Shown here: one piece after another, positions 16,872 through 41,224 of the stretch
How the letters are laid out: each line of letters begins with the position of its first letter
Numbering within the stretch: the stretch's first letter is position 1
Assembly: GCA_937129145.1 (NCBI GenBank)
Contig: CAKZMU010000078.1
Span: 234,999 to 298,998, forward strand
DNA length: 64,000 bases
Reading direction: 5' to 3'
From: an uncultured Lacinutrix sp.
GTDB taxonomy: Bacteria > Bacteroidota > Bacteroidia > Flavobacteriales > Flavobacteriaceae
Notes under the pieces: generated by a model
What the model was told of the DNA's origin: nothing
Seen by the model: the letters and a program-made list of their open reading frames with translations, nothing else
Database searches by the model: none
Program-made: the position numbers and the translations under genes

Positions 16872-18119
16872 ATGAGTAAAAATATTGTAATTATTGGTGG
16901 AGGAATAATGGGTTTATCTTCTGCATATTACCTTCAAAATGAAGGTCATCAAGTGACAGTTGTAGACCAATCAAATATGGATTCTGGAGCGTCTTATGTA
17001 AATGCTGGTTATTTGTCACCAAGTCATATTATTCCGCTTTCTGCACCAGGCGTTATGCGAAAAGGCATCAAATGGATGTTTGATAAATCTAGCCCATTAT
17101 ATATTAAGCCACGACTGGATTTAGATTTTTTAAGATGGACTTGGGCATTCAATAAGTCATGTAATCCTAGACATGTAGAAAAAGCTGCTCCTGTGATAAA
17201 AGATATTGCGGTATTGAGTCAGGAGTTGTATAGAGATATTTCAGAAAAAGAAAGCATCGATTCTCATTATGAAACAAAAGGCTTGTTTATGCTTTGCCAA
17301 ACAGAAAAGGCTCTTGAAGAAGAAGTAAATGTAGCTCATTACGCCAATAAAATAGGATTAGAAGCTAGAGAGATAAGTGCAGCCGAAATTAAAAAATTAG
17401 AACCAAATGTTGAGATAAATGCTGTTGGTGCTGCATATTTTAAATGTGACCATCATACCACACCGCATGAATTTATGATTGGTTTAAAATCTGCTTTAAA
17501 AAATAAAGGCGTGCAGTTTTTTACCAACGAAAAAGTGGTTGATTTAGAAGTTAATAATAACACTATTAAATCTATTACAACCAATAAACAAAGTATCGAT
17601 GTCGACGAGGTTGTGTTGGCAGCAGGTTCATGGAGTCATATGTTAAGTAAAAAATTAGGAATTAAATTGCTATTACAAGCAGGGAAAGGATATCGCGTTA
17701 ATTCTGAAAATGACACAGGCATCACAATTCCTGCCATATTAGCCGAAGCAAAAGTGGCCATAACGCCAATGAACGGTTTTACACGTTTTGCAGGCACTAT
17801 GGAAATTGCAGGGATTAATCAAAGCATCAATAAAGTACGAGTGGATGCCATTGCAAATGCTGCAAAAAAATACTATCCAAATGTTGACTTAACAGAAGAG
17901 GAGAAGAGCAATGCAGCGTGCGGATTACGTCCTGTATCTCCAGATGGATTACCATACATTGGTAAGTCTAAAAAGTGTAATAACTTAACTATTGCTGCAG
18001 GTCATGCAATGATGGGCTGGAGTATGGCAACAGCAACAGGAAAGTTGGTGTCTGAGATTATTTCTGATAAGAAATTGTCACTTGATATCAACCCATTTAA
18101 TCCAGATAGAAGATTTTAA
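16872..18119 (+). CDS. FAD-dependent D-amino acid (cis-4-hydroxy-D-proline) dehydrogenase
   Basis: This 415-residue DadA-like flavoenzyme has an N-terminal Rossmann motif (VIIGGGIMGLSSAYYLQ, residues 5-21) and the C-terminal FAD-contact block RPVSPDGLPYIGKS with GHAMMGWSMATATG. It would oxidise cis-4-hydroxy-D-proline to 1-pyrroline-4-hydroxy-2-carboxylate, passing electrons to the respiratory chain, between the epimerase and the deaminase. D-alanine dehydrogenase is the alternative for this fold, but no alanine racemase is nearby. The start directly follows the peptidase stop, so expression is coupled. Confidence 0.87.
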   Translation: MSKNIVIIGGGIMGLSSAYYLQNEGHQVTVVDQSNMDSGASYVNAGYLSPSHIIPLSAPGVMRKGIKWMFDKSSPLYIKPRLDLDFLRWTWAFNKSCNPRHVEKAAPVIKDIAVLSQELYRDISEKESIDSHYETKGLFMLCQTEKALEEEVNVAHYANKIGLEAREISAAEIKKLEPNVEINAVGAAYFKCDHHTTPHEFMIGLKSALKNKGVQFFTNEKVVDLEVNNNTIKSITTNKQSIDVDEVVLAAGSWSHMLSKKLGIKLLLQAGKGYRVNSENDTGITIPAILAEAKVAITPMNGFTRFAGTMEIAGINQSINKVRVDAIANAAKKYYPNVDLTEEEKSNAACGLRPVSPDGLPYIGKSKKCNNLTIAAGHAMMGWSMATATGKLVSEIISDKKLSLDINPFNPDRRF

Positions 18120-18126
18120 TAAAAAT

Positions 18127-19335
18127 ATGATAGGAATAGGTACATCAACAATCGAAAAGGAATTAAATGCTATAACATCTACAGCACATTTTGTAGAACC
18201 TATCCAAAAACAAGAGTTTCAAGCACGTATAGATAAAGCTTGTAAGCTAATGCACGAAGAAAATGTAAATGCTTTGTATTTACATGCTGGTACTAACTTG
18301 TACTATTTTACAGGTATGCATTGGTCTCCCAGCGAACGTATGGTTGGTGCTATTTTGTTTAAAAATGGAACACTCAATTATATTGCTCCTGCGTTTGAAA
18401 AAGGAACAATTTTCGATTACATGTTAATTGAAGGTAAGGTTGCGTGTTGGGAAGAACATGAATCGCCTTTTAAATTGTTTGGAGAAGTTTTAGCTGAAAA
18501 CAATTTTAATGCAATTGATGTTTATATTGATGAAACCACACCTTTTTTTATAACAGATGGCATTAGTCAAGCAAATAGGAAGATAGATTTATATAATGCA
18601 AAACCTATTATTGCGAAATGCAGAATGATAAAATCTTCTAATGAGATTGCCATTTTACAACATGTCATGAATATTACGCTTGAAGTACAAAAAGCCACAG
18701 CAAGAATATTGAAAGTTGGTATAAGTGCAAAAGAGGTTACAGATTTTATAAACGAAGCACACAAACGCTATGGTATTGCATCAGGTTCCTATTTTTGTAT
18801 TGTTTTGTTTGGTAAGGATTCTTCGTTTCCACATGGTGTAAAAACTCCTAAAAATCTTGAGTTGAACGATGTTGTTTTAATTGATACAGGCTGTGAAATT
18901 CATGGTTATATTTCAGATATTACAAGAACCTATGTTTTTGGCGAAGCAAATAAAGAACAAAAACGCATTTGGAATATCGAAAAAGAAACCCAAATAGCCG
19001 CCTTTAATGCTGCGCAGCTAGGAAAAACATGTGCGTCTGTTGACGATGCTTCTAGAGAAATATTGGAATCTCACGGTTTGGGGCCAGATTATGCATTACC
19101 TGGATTGCCGCATAGAACAGGTCATGGCATTGGTCTAGATATCCACGAATATCCTTATATAGTTAGTGATAACAAGACACGTTTAAAAGTAGGAATGTGT
19201 TTTAGTAATGAACCTATGATTTGTGTGCCCAATAAATTTGGCATCAGACTGGAAGACCATATTTATATGACTAAAGAAGGTCCAAAATGGTTTACTGAAC
19301 CGTCACATTCTATTGAAAACCCATTTGGATTATAG
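18127..19335 (+). CDS. M24 metallopeptidase (Xaa-Pro dipeptidase/aminopeptidase type)
   Basis: I choose the ATG at 18127, eight bases after the previous stop, giving 402 residues; an in-frame ATG at 18082 lies inside the dehydrogenase. The N-terminal creatinase-like domain (LYLHAGTNLYYFTGMHW) is followed by the pita-bread catalytic domain. All five metal ligands are visible: Asp in VLIDTGCEI, Asp in ISDITRTYVFG, His in RTGHGIGLDIHE, Glu in SNEPMICV and Glu in RLEDHIYM. There is no signal peptide, so it acts in the cytosol and could split imported X-Pro or X-Hyp dipeptides released by the exported DPP. That makes it a natural feeder of the hydroxyproline pathway. Confidence 0.9.
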   Translation: MIGIGTSTIEKELNAITSTAHFVEPIQKQEFQARIDKACKLMHEENVNALYLHAGTNLYYFTGMHWSPSERMVGAILFKNGTLNYIAPAFEKGTIFDYMLIEGKVACWEEHESPFKLFGEVLAENNFNAIDVYIDETTPFFITDGISQANRKIDLYNAKPIIAKCRMIKSSNEIAILQHVMNITLEVQKATARILKVGISAKEVTDFINEAHKRYGIASGSYFCIVLFGKDSSFPHGVKTPKNLELNDVVLIDTGCEIHGYISDITRTYVFGEANKEQKRIWNIEKETQIAAFNAAQLGKTCASVDDASREILESHGLGPDYALPGLPHRTGHGIGLDIHEYPYIVSDNKTRLKVGMCFSNEPMICVPNKFGIRLEDHIYMTKEGPKWFTEPSHSIENPFGL

Positions 19336-19344
19336 AATTTACGC

Positions 19345-19818
19345 TTAAAGACCATCACTTTCAATACTCATTCGCATGGTAATTAGGTGTTTTTTTAGTC
19401 CAACTTTTTCGTAAGCTCTAATAGCTGAAGGGTTGTCGTTATAAACATCCAAACGAATTTCAAAAATGTTTCGGTCTTTACACCATTGTAATAATGCATC
19501 CATAATTAATTTGTTGTAGCCATTACCACGATGTTTTTCTGGTACAAACATAAAGCCTAAATAGCCTTGTTTATCATGTTTCAAATAAGGTCTATCGTCT
19601 TTAATTTTTGCGTAACCTGAAGCAACCAACTCTTTATCTAATTCTACAACAAACAATTCAGAATCTTCATTTTTTATAATGTCTGATAAGTTGTAATATT
19701 CAACATGACCCTCTTTTATTGTTGGGTCCATAGGGCGTTCAGCTTCCACTAATCCTTTCATAAATTTCATTAAAACAGGAAGGTCTTCTTGAGTTGCTTT
19801 TCTAATAATAGGTGTCAT
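19345..19818 (-). CDS. GNAT family N-acetyltransferase
   Basis: This 157-residue protein starts at the ATG at 19818; an upstream TTG is less likely. It carries the acetyl-CoA-binding region LGFMFVPEKHRGNGYNKLIM (V/I-x-x-x-x-R-G-x-G-x form, about residues 88-108) and the terminal block YEKVGLKKHLITMRM. The acceptor is unknown. It is convergent with the M24 peptidase gene (9 bases between stops) and is probably unrelated to hydroxyproline use, although an acetyltransferase could act on small amines. Confidence 0.88.
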   Translation of the reverse strand: MTPIIRKATQEDLPVLMKFMKGLVEAERPMDPTIKEGHVEYYNLSDIIKNEDSELFVVELDKELVASGYAKIKDDRPYLKHDKQGYLGFMFVPEKHRGNGYNKLIMDALLQWCKDRNIFEIRLDVYNDNPSAIRAYEKVGLKKHLITMRMSIESDGL

Positions 19819-19967
19819 ATGTATCAAAAATACTATTCAGTTGGCTTTTGTTCAATCAAATCTAAAATTTATTCCGTTTGTCGAAAAAAATAATCTAATA
19901 AAATAATATTTCCGAAATTAGCTTAAATATTTGATTTTCAGCAGCTAAACACCTAAAAAATTAACCT

Positions 19968-20242
19968 ATGGTTCTGGAAATTTCTAATTGCGATAATTGT
20001 TATAAAATTAAAGGTAATCTCATCAAAGAAAACCTGAATACATTTCAACATACTTTTAAAAGCATTTTTGATAAAGTCGAACACCTTACAATCAACATTG
20101 AAGGTTTAGATCGTATTGATAGAGATGGTGTAAGCGCTATTACTAAGTTACATAATGTTGCTATTTCTAAAAATAAAAAACTGACTATTGTTGGATTGGG
20201 TTGTAAAGAACTTCTTGAGCACATAAAAACACATAGTGCTGC

Positions 20243-20246
<4 letters not shown>
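19968..20246 (+). CDS. Small STAS-domain protein
   Basis: This 92-residue single-domain protein has the STAS (anti-sigma antagonist-like) fold pattern: strand LTINIEGLDRIDRDGVSAI with the switch-loop region at about residues 52-60, then helix TKLHNVAISKNKKLTIVGL. The Ser/Thr phosphorylation position typical of SpoIIAA-like proteins appears as DRDGVS. In Bacteroidota such proteins often have unknown partners. It is convergent with galK, and the two stop codons overlap. Confidence 0.72.
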
Positions 20247-27539
<7,293 letters not shown>

Positions 27540-27551
27540 TTTAGAAATCAA

Positions 27552-28730
27552 TTATTGAATTGGAGTTAACTTAAAAAGCACAACATCTCTATTAGGAACC
27601 TGTAAGGTAATTATATCTTTAGTGCTTCCAATCATTTTATCTTTCCAAACATTAGTGATGCTGTATTCGCCTTTAAATCCCTTTATTTTGAGTTTTTCCC
27701 AATTCAAAGTGTAGTCTTTTGCTTTTGTATCTCTATTAAATAAACAAATGGCTATGTCTCCATTAGATAGAGGTTTTTGCCAAATCTCAAAATGGCCATC
27801 ATCTTGAATTTTGAAGCCTTGTTTGCCAAGTTTATCTTGATTTATCGCGATGACGTTTTTATTAGTAAGAATTTCTTGTGTGTCTAAAGTCATGTTTCGT
27901 AAATCATTTCCAGTCATTAAAGGTGCTGCAAGCATACACCACATGGTAAAATGAGCTCGACTTTCGTTAACTGGCATTTCAATTCCAACGGCTAACATAT
28001 CTGGGTCGTTCCAATGCCCTGGACCAGCATATTTTTCTAATCCAACTTGTTTGTCAAGTATATTTGACCAACCTATTTGGTTTCCCCAACGGTCGCCATC
28101 AAACCGTCCATCAAAACTAATATCGTAGGTGGTTCGCCATAGATGCCCAACCTCTTGTGCCCATTCCCAAGGTTTATTAATTCCCCATTCACAAATGCTA
28201 AAAAGCATGGGTCTTTTGTTTTTGTATAAAGCATCACGCATTAATGTATAAGACGCAATTGCATCTTGTCCTTCGGTATTGCACCAATCGTATTTTAGAT
28301 AGTCAACTTCCCATTCGGCATATTTTTCAGCATCTTTAAACTCAAAACCTTTACTTCCAGGTCTTCCGGCACAAGTGTGTGTTCCTGCGTCTGAATAAAT
28401 TCCAAATTTTAATCCTTTAGAATGAATATAATCAGCAAGCGCCTTCATTCCTGAAGGAAATTTTTCTTTATCAACAATAATGTAACCATTGTCATCACGA
28501 CCTACTTGCCAACAATCGTCAATAACAATATATTCATAGCCAACTGCTTTTAGTCCTTTTGAGACCATAGTATCTGCCATTTCTCTAATAACTTTTTCGT
28601 TAATGCCATCACACTTAAATGTATTCCAACTATTCCAACCCATTGGAGGTGTTAATGCAATACCGTCGAATTTTTGTGCTTGAGAAATTGAAAATGAAAA
28701 GATGAAAATTAATGCTAAAATATGTTTCAT
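27552..28730 (-). CDS. GH27 alpha-galactosidase, exported
   Basis: This 392-residue protein has a signal peptide (ILALIFIFSFSISQAQ). The GH27/clan D start LTPPMGWNSWNTFKCDG and YIVIDDCWQVGRDD are diagnostic. The nucleophile is the Asp in YLKYDWCNTEG (about residue 147) and the acid/base is in the region TTYDISFDGRFDGDRW (about 205). A C-terminal beta-sandwich completes it. It would remove terminal alpha-galactose (or alpha-N-acetylgalactosamine) in the periplasm. Six bases separate it from the GH2 gene upstream, and 12 from the fusion gene start downstream. It is the one member of the operon that the collagen glycan model does not explain. Confidence 0.93.
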   Translation of the reverse strand: MKHILALIFIFSFSISQAQKFDGIALTPPMGWNSWNTFKCDGINEKVIREMADTMVSKGLKAVGYEYIVIDDCWQVGRDDNGYIIVDKEKFPSGMKALADYIHSKGLKFGIYSDAGTHTCAGRPGSKGFEFKDAEKYAEWEVDYLKYDWCNTEGQDAIASYTLMRDALYKNKRPMLFSICEWGINKPWEWAQEVGHLWRTTYDISFDGRFDGDRWGNQIGWSNILDKQVGLEKYAGPGHWNDPDMLAVGIEMPVNESRAHFTMWCMLAAPLMTGNDLRNMTLDTQEILTNKNVIAINQDKLGKQGFKIQDDGHFEIWQKPLSNGDIAICLFNRDTKAKDYTLNWEKLKIKGFKGEYSITNVWKDKMIGSTKDIITLQVPNRDVVLFKLTPIQ

Positions 28731-28736
28731 GTCTTA

Positions 28737-37140
<8,404 letters not shown>

Positions 37141-37144
<4 letters not shown>

Positions 37145-38208
37145 CTTAAAATAAAACCGTTTTTCATTGGGTCTTTTGGGTCTATTACAAATGTATTCAT
37201 TCCTGTAATATGTGCAATACCTTCGACTTGAGGAATTACAGCTTTAAATGGACCATAATCTTCTTCAGAAATTATTGAGCCTCTAAAGATTGAACCCGTT
37301 ATACTTTCAATTGCCATCGTTTCTCCGTAATCAATTTCTTTTCGAGCTTTATGAATTGCCATTCTGCCAGAAACACCTGAACCTGTTGGGCAACGGTCAA
37401 CTTCTCCTTCGGCAAAAACGCAAACATTCTTACTGTCTGCTCCTGAAGGTTGTTTGTTATTATCGATAAATATTGTTCCGTAAAGGAAGCCTAAATCATT
37501 TTCAAATGGGTGTAAAATTTCTTTGTCAGCTCTCATTACAGCATTTTTTATTTTCATTCCATAATCAATAAGCTTTCGATAAGCTTTTGTGCTTAAGTCA
37601 AAATTAAAGCTATTTTTTGCCATATCAACATACGCATAAAACGCGCCACCATAAGCTAAATCATAAGTAATTTTCCCCAAACCATCAACCATTATAGTTT
37701 TGTCTAAGCCAACCACAAAACTTGGAACACAATGAAAGCTAACTCCTTTAACTTGTCCATTTTCAACATGAGCATAAGACGTGATTCTTCCGCAGGGAGC
37801 GTCAATTTTAATAATATTGTCACCCTCTTTTACATCAATCCAGTTCATTTCAATAGCTAAAGTTGAAATGGCAATAATGGCATGACCACACATGGTTGAA
37901 TACCCTTCGTTGTGTAAAAATAGGATTCCAAAATCACTATTGTCATCATTAGGAGGTACTAAAATACAGCCATACATATCTGCATGACCACGAGGTTCAA
38001 ACATTAGTGAAGTCCGCAAATAATCGTAATGTTCTTTGCAATATCTTCTATATTCTAAAACGGAGTTACCTTTAAGTTCTGGAAAACCATCAACAATTAC
38101 ACGAAGCGGTTCGCCTCCAGTATGCATATCGATGGTTTTTATTTGTAGCCAATCCTTATGTGGTTTAAACTCGGTTTTTGAAAGTATATTTTGATAGGTT
38201 TTACGCAT
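37141..38208 (-). CDS. trans-3-hydroxy-L-proline dehydratase (proline racemase superfamily)
   Basis: I start at the ATG at 38208, inside the last codons of the reductase gene (eight-base overlap, ATGCGTAA), giving 355 residues; an upstream TTG is less likely. The first catalytic Cys is present (YSTMCGHAIIAIS, about residue 104), but the second position is Thr: DRCPTGSGVSGRMA (about 268-270). This Cys/Thr pair is the known mark of trans-3-hydroxy-L-proline dehydratase, including the human L3HYPDH enzyme, as opposed to racemases and epimerases. It converts 3-Hyp to 1-pyrroline-2-carboxylate. The next enzyme, the reductase, is encoded directly upstream in the same operon. Confidence 0.9.
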
Positions 38209-39160
38209 TAATAAACTGTGTGTAATAATAATTAGCTGCAACTAAATCTTCAAGGGCATGACCAACAGATTTAAAAACTGTGATTTCTGATTCACCAGTT
38301 CTACCTGACTTTTTATTTGAGCAAAGTTGAAATAAATCGGCTTTTACATCTTCTTCTTCGAGGGTTCCATTGTTAAGCGGAATTACGATATCTCCACTCT
38401 CCTTAAGTCCTCCTTGAAATGTATCGACAAATACAGTGGATTTTTTTATGGTGTCATCATCAGCCTCTCGCATATCTTTTTTATAAGCACCAACAAGGTC
38501 AATATGTTGTCCTTTAGTTAAATATTTGCCAAGGACTAAAGGTGTTTTTGATAGTGTTGCTGAAGAAATAATATCAACTTCAGAAATTTTTCCTTCAATG
38601 GTTTCTATAGCTTGAACCGTATATTTTTCGTTTGAAAGCATATTACAAATGGTTTTTGCTTTTGCAAAATTCCTTCCCCAAACATACACTATTTCAATAG
38701 GTCTTACAGAAGTATGAGCCTTAATGAGATTAATTGATAGCGCTCCTGTACCAATCATTAAAAGAGAGTTGGAATTTTCTCTAGATAAAAATGAAGATGC
38801 CAAAGCTGAAGCTGCTGCTGTACGTTTTGCAGTTAAACTCTTAGCTTCTAAAAGTGCTTTTATCGTTCCTTTTTTTGCGTCTAGATAAATATAAGTTCCT
38901 TGAATGGAAGGCAAATCAAACTGTCCGTTTTCTGGAGACACAGTTACTACTTTAACACCAGCTTCTTTACTTGGGTTCCATGCAGGCATTAATAATAACG
39001 TTGAGTCTGAGTTGACTTCAGGGTTTTGAAAATCGTGGTGATGACGCATTGGCACGATAATGTTGTTTGAGAAAAAACCTTTTTTTAACGCTGAAATTAA
39101 TTCAGGAAAGTTGGTGTTTTTTTCTATAAAATTAGCATCAATTTGAACGATGTTATCCAT
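38201..39160 (-). CDS. 1-pyrroline-2-carboxylate reductase (ornithine cyclodeaminase/mu-crystallin family)
   Basis: This 319-residue cytosolic NAD(P)-dependent enzyme of the ornithine cyclodeaminase family shows the N-terminal MRHHHDF region, KSLTAKRTAAASALASSFL, and the Rossmann loop LMIGTGALSINLIKAH (about residues 133-148). In the 3-hydroxyproline pathway a family member reduces 1-pyrroline-2-carboxylate to L-proline. The immediate 3-Hyp dehydratase partner, overlapping by eight bases, makes that more likely than true ornithine cyclodeaminase. It is the first gene of the nine-gene operon running down to galK, with two palindromes in the leader. Confidence 0.88.
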   Translation of the reverse strand: MDNIVQIDANFIEKNTNFPELISALKKGFFSNNIIVPMRHHHDFQNPEVNSDSTLLLMPAWNPSKEAGVKVVTVSPENGQFDLPSIQGTYIYLDAKKGTIKALLEAKSLTAKRTAAASALASSFLSRENSNSLLMIGTGALSINLIKAHTSVRPIEIVYVWGRNFAKAKTICNMLSNEKYTVQAIETIEGKISEVDIISSATLSKTPLVLGKYLTKGQHIDLVGAYKKDMREADDDTIKKSTVFVDTFQGGLKESGDIVIPLNNGTLEEEDVKADLFQLCSNKKSGRTGESEITVFKSVGHALEDLVAANYYYTQFINA

Positions 39161-39204
39161 ATGCTAAAAATAAGAAAACTTAAATCCTGATAAAATATTT
39201 ATTC

Positions 39205-39248
39205 GGTTTTAAATAAGATAAAACCAATCTTTGATAATTTTATATCAA
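39205..39248. promoter_or_regulatory. Two candidate operators upstream of the nine-gene operon
   Basis: GGTTTTA (39205-39211) and TAAAACC (39219-39225) are perfect arms around seven bases. TTGATA (39231-39236) and TATCAA (39243-39248) are perfect arms around six. They lie 45-90 bases before the first start codon (39160, minus strand). I could not find a convincing TAnnTTTG element here. Confidence 0.4.
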
Positions 39249-39308
39249 TTATAGGATAATTATTTTCTAGCACTATGCTATTTACCATTTTTTAGTTTTT
39301 CTCAAGAA

Positions 39309-39339
39309 AAGCCTTTCCTGAAACAGCTAAAAAAGGCTT
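39309..39339 (-). terminator. Probable terminator of the PepSY-associated gene
   Basis: AAGCCTTT (39309-39316) pairs with AAAGGCTT (39332-39339) around a 15-base loop. On the minus strand a short T-rich stretch follows. It lies about 70 bases beyond the stop codon at 39407 and separates that gene from the operon promoter region. Confidence 0.55.
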
Positions 39340-39406
39340 CCAAACGGCTAATATTTTAGTTAGATTAATAACATTAACTAAAAACAACTGTAAATTAAAT
39401 TATGAT

Positions 39407-39955
39407 TTAAGCAAAAATTACTAGAAATATTAAAGGGAATAGCATACCTAAAAGAGCCAGCTTCCAACCACGTTGTTTAAATCCTTTTTTACCCATTGGA
39501 ATTAAAATTCCAGTCATAGCTATTAGTATCATTGCAGCACCAAAAATATCTGAATACCAAATCCAAAATTTATTTGTGGTTTTGTGTAAATACATAGAGT
39601 GACCTAGAATAGGGACTTTACGTTTGTATTCTATGGTTCCAGTCCCTGTTTTCATGTCAATATCTGCTACACCATTATCTTTAAAATAGACGCGAAGTTG
39701 ATTGTCTCTTATTCTATAACTGTCAAACTCATTTTCAGTCCAATCTTTTGAAACTTTTTCTAGATAATCTTTGTCATCAAGTCTCTCGATATTTTCTGGA
39801 ATCTCTAAAGCAATTTCTTCAGACTCATAGGTATAGTCCATTGGATACCAGTCTTGACGATGATTTAATACAATTCCTGAAAAAGAAAAGGCAATTATTA
39901 AGCCAAAGTAGAAATAAGCTACATCCCGATGGATTGCCCTGTTTGTTAGTTTCAT
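39407..39955 (-). CDS. PepSY-associated TM helix protein
   Basis: This 182-residue inner-membrane protein has one N-terminal helix (AYFYFGLIIAFSFSGIVLNH), a periplasmic PepSY-like middle with LRVYFKDNGVADIDMKTG, and two C-terminal helices (DIFGAAMILIAMTGILIPMG and LALLGMLFPLIFLVIFA). Histidines at the helix ends (VLNHRQDW and LGHSMYLHKTTNKFW) fit the heme- or iron-reductase-like members of this family. Such genes usually accompany iron uptake in flavobacteria. The promoter carries an iron-box-like palindrome, supporting metal regulation. A second domain half found in larger relatives is absent. Confidence 0.85.
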   Translation of the reverse strand: MKLTNRAIHRDVAYFYFGLIIAFSFSGIVLNHRQDWYPMDYTYESEEIALEIPENIERLDDKDYLEKVSKDWTENEFDSYRIRDNQLRVYFKDNGVADIDMKTGTGTIEYKRKVPILGHSMYLHKTTNKFWIWYSDIFGAAMILIAMTGILIPMGKKGFKQRGWKLALLGMLFPLIFLVIFA

Positions 39956-39982
39956 GTACTAATTTTTTTTTAAAATTAGCCA

Positions 39983-40016
39983 CAAATATAATACTTAATC
40001 TTATTTAGACTAAATA
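39983..40016 (-). promoter_or_regulatory. Promoter with an iron-box-like palindrome for the PepSY-type gene
   Basis: On the minus strand, TATATTTG (39990 to 39983) matches the Bacteroidota -7 element. The 15-base palindrome tatttagactaaata (40002-40016) has perfect seven-base arms around one base and would cover the -33 region. It resembles Fur/DtxR-type operators. The regulator itself is not in the window. Confidence 0.5.
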
Positions 40017-40028
40017 TAAATAACTTTT

Positions 40029-41132
40029 TTATCCTAAAATTTTTGTCTGCTTTTTATAAAACGCTTCTTGCTGCTTTTTCATAAGCTCTCGAGCAATTTT
40101 CTTCTTGTAAGCATAGAGTTCTTCTTCTTCACTAATGTCACCATAGACACGGTCGTTAATAGCATTATCAGTATTTAAAACTGCTTTTCGTTGATGTGAT
40201 TGTTGCTCAGACCACGTTTTAAGTTTCGACTCTTCCTCTAAAAACTTAATATCGTATTCGCCTTTTGGAGATAATAATTTAGCAAAAATAGGAGACGTTT
40301 CAATCGCTAAAAACAATAAGAATATAAAGAATGATGGCAACCAAGGCAATTCTCCTAAAGCATTGACACGCGCCATTAATCCATCAAAATTATCTATGAT
40401 TGGTTGCGAGGTTGTTACTGCAGATTCATAATCGGAATTTAATTGTGCTATTTGCGCTTCGGCAGCAATGATTTTTGCATTATTGGTTTCTTTAAGTGTT
40501 TGTAAAGCAGCCAATTCAGCATCATGTTTGTCACGTTTTTCTTTATACACAGGACCTTTGCCCAAAAGCATGGTGCCTTCTCGTCCTTCGGCTTCAGCAA
40601 TGTATGTGTTGTAGTAATCGTTTACTTCGGCTTCTTTTGCGTCTATTTGACTTTGAAGTGCGTTAATATCACTGGTCAACGACTCAACCGTTGGTGTGTA
40701 TTGTTGCGCAATTTGTTCTTTATTGGCAAGAGTAAATTCATTTTTCTGCTCTAAAAGCACTTGATTAATTTCTTTTTCAAAAATCTTTAATTCCAATGGT
40801 TTTGAAATGACAACTGCAATTATAATAGCCAAAATAATTCTGGGAGATGCTTGAATGAGTTCGTCAATAACATTGCCTGTTTTCTTGATGGTTGATACAA
40901 TATATCTGTCTAGATTAAAGATGAGTAATCCCCAAACTAAGCCAAATCCAACAGCCGCAAATAAGTTGTCAAAAACGGTATAAAGCGCATAACTTGCAGC
41001 GATAAACGCCATTAACGCTGTAAAGAACACAGTAGCGCCAATGCCTGCATATTTGTTTTGTTCGCCTTTTGAACAGTTTTTTAAAATATCGGTATCGGAG
41101 CCTGAGCAGATGATAAAAAATTGCTGTAACAT
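40029..41132 (-). CDS. DUF4407 membrane protein with coiled coil
   Basis: This 367-residue protein matches DUF4407. The N-terminus carries FIICSGSDTDILKNC, followed by paired membrane helices (TVFFTALMAFIAASYALYTV and VGFGLVWGLLIFNLDRYIV, then IILAIIIAVVIS). A long periplasmic-side coiled coil runs over about residues 115-235 (TSDINALQSQIDAKEAEVN), and a last membrane helix is at about 268-285 (LPSFFIFLLFLAIETSPIFA). The motif NLDRYIVST is a family mark. The function is unknown; a structural or stress role in the inner membrane is a guess. It stands alone, between the M56 gene terminator and the PepSY-type gene. Confidence 0.88.
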   Translation of the reverse strand: MLQQFFIICSGSDTDILKNCSKGEQNKYAGIGATVFFTALMAFIAASYALYTVFDNLFAAVGFGLVWGLLIFNLDRYIVSTIKKTGNVIDELIQASPRIILAIIIAVVISKPLELKIFEKEINQVLLEQKNEFTLANKEQIAQQYTPTVESLTSDINALQSQIDAKEAEVNDYYNTYIAEAEGREGTMLLGKGPVYKEKRDKHDAELAALQTLKETNNAKIIAAEAQIAQLNSDYESAVTTSQPIIDNFDGLMARVNALGELPWLPSFFIFLLFLAIETSPIFAKLLSPKGEYDIKFLEEESKLKTWSEQQSHQRKAVLNTDNAINDRVYGDISEEEELYAYKKKIARELMKKQQEAFYKKQTKILG

Positions 41133-41190
41133 AGTGTAGTGGTTTTGATTGATTGTCTATTAGAACGCATTTTTTCACTTTTTGTTACAA

Positions 41191-41215
41191 AAAAGCCTCG
41201 ATTTTCGAGGCTTTT
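41191..41215 (-). terminator. Rho-independent terminator after the M56 gene
   Basis: The perfect 11-bp stem aaaagcctcga (41191-41201) and tcgaggctttt (41205-41215) has a three-base loop. On the minus strand it is followed by a T-run. It lies ten bases beyond the M56 stop codon and prevents read-through into the DUF4407 gene. Confidence 0.9.
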
Positions 41216-41224
41216 AAGAAATGT

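Noticed and set aside
27540..27551. TTG start for the fusion gene
   Set aside because: An ATG four codons downstream gives the same domains with better spacing after the GH27 stop.
38201..39160. Ornithine cyclodeaminase
   Set aside because: No ornithine or arginine genes are near; overlap with 3-Hyp dehydratase favours pyrroline-2-carboxylate reductase of the same family.
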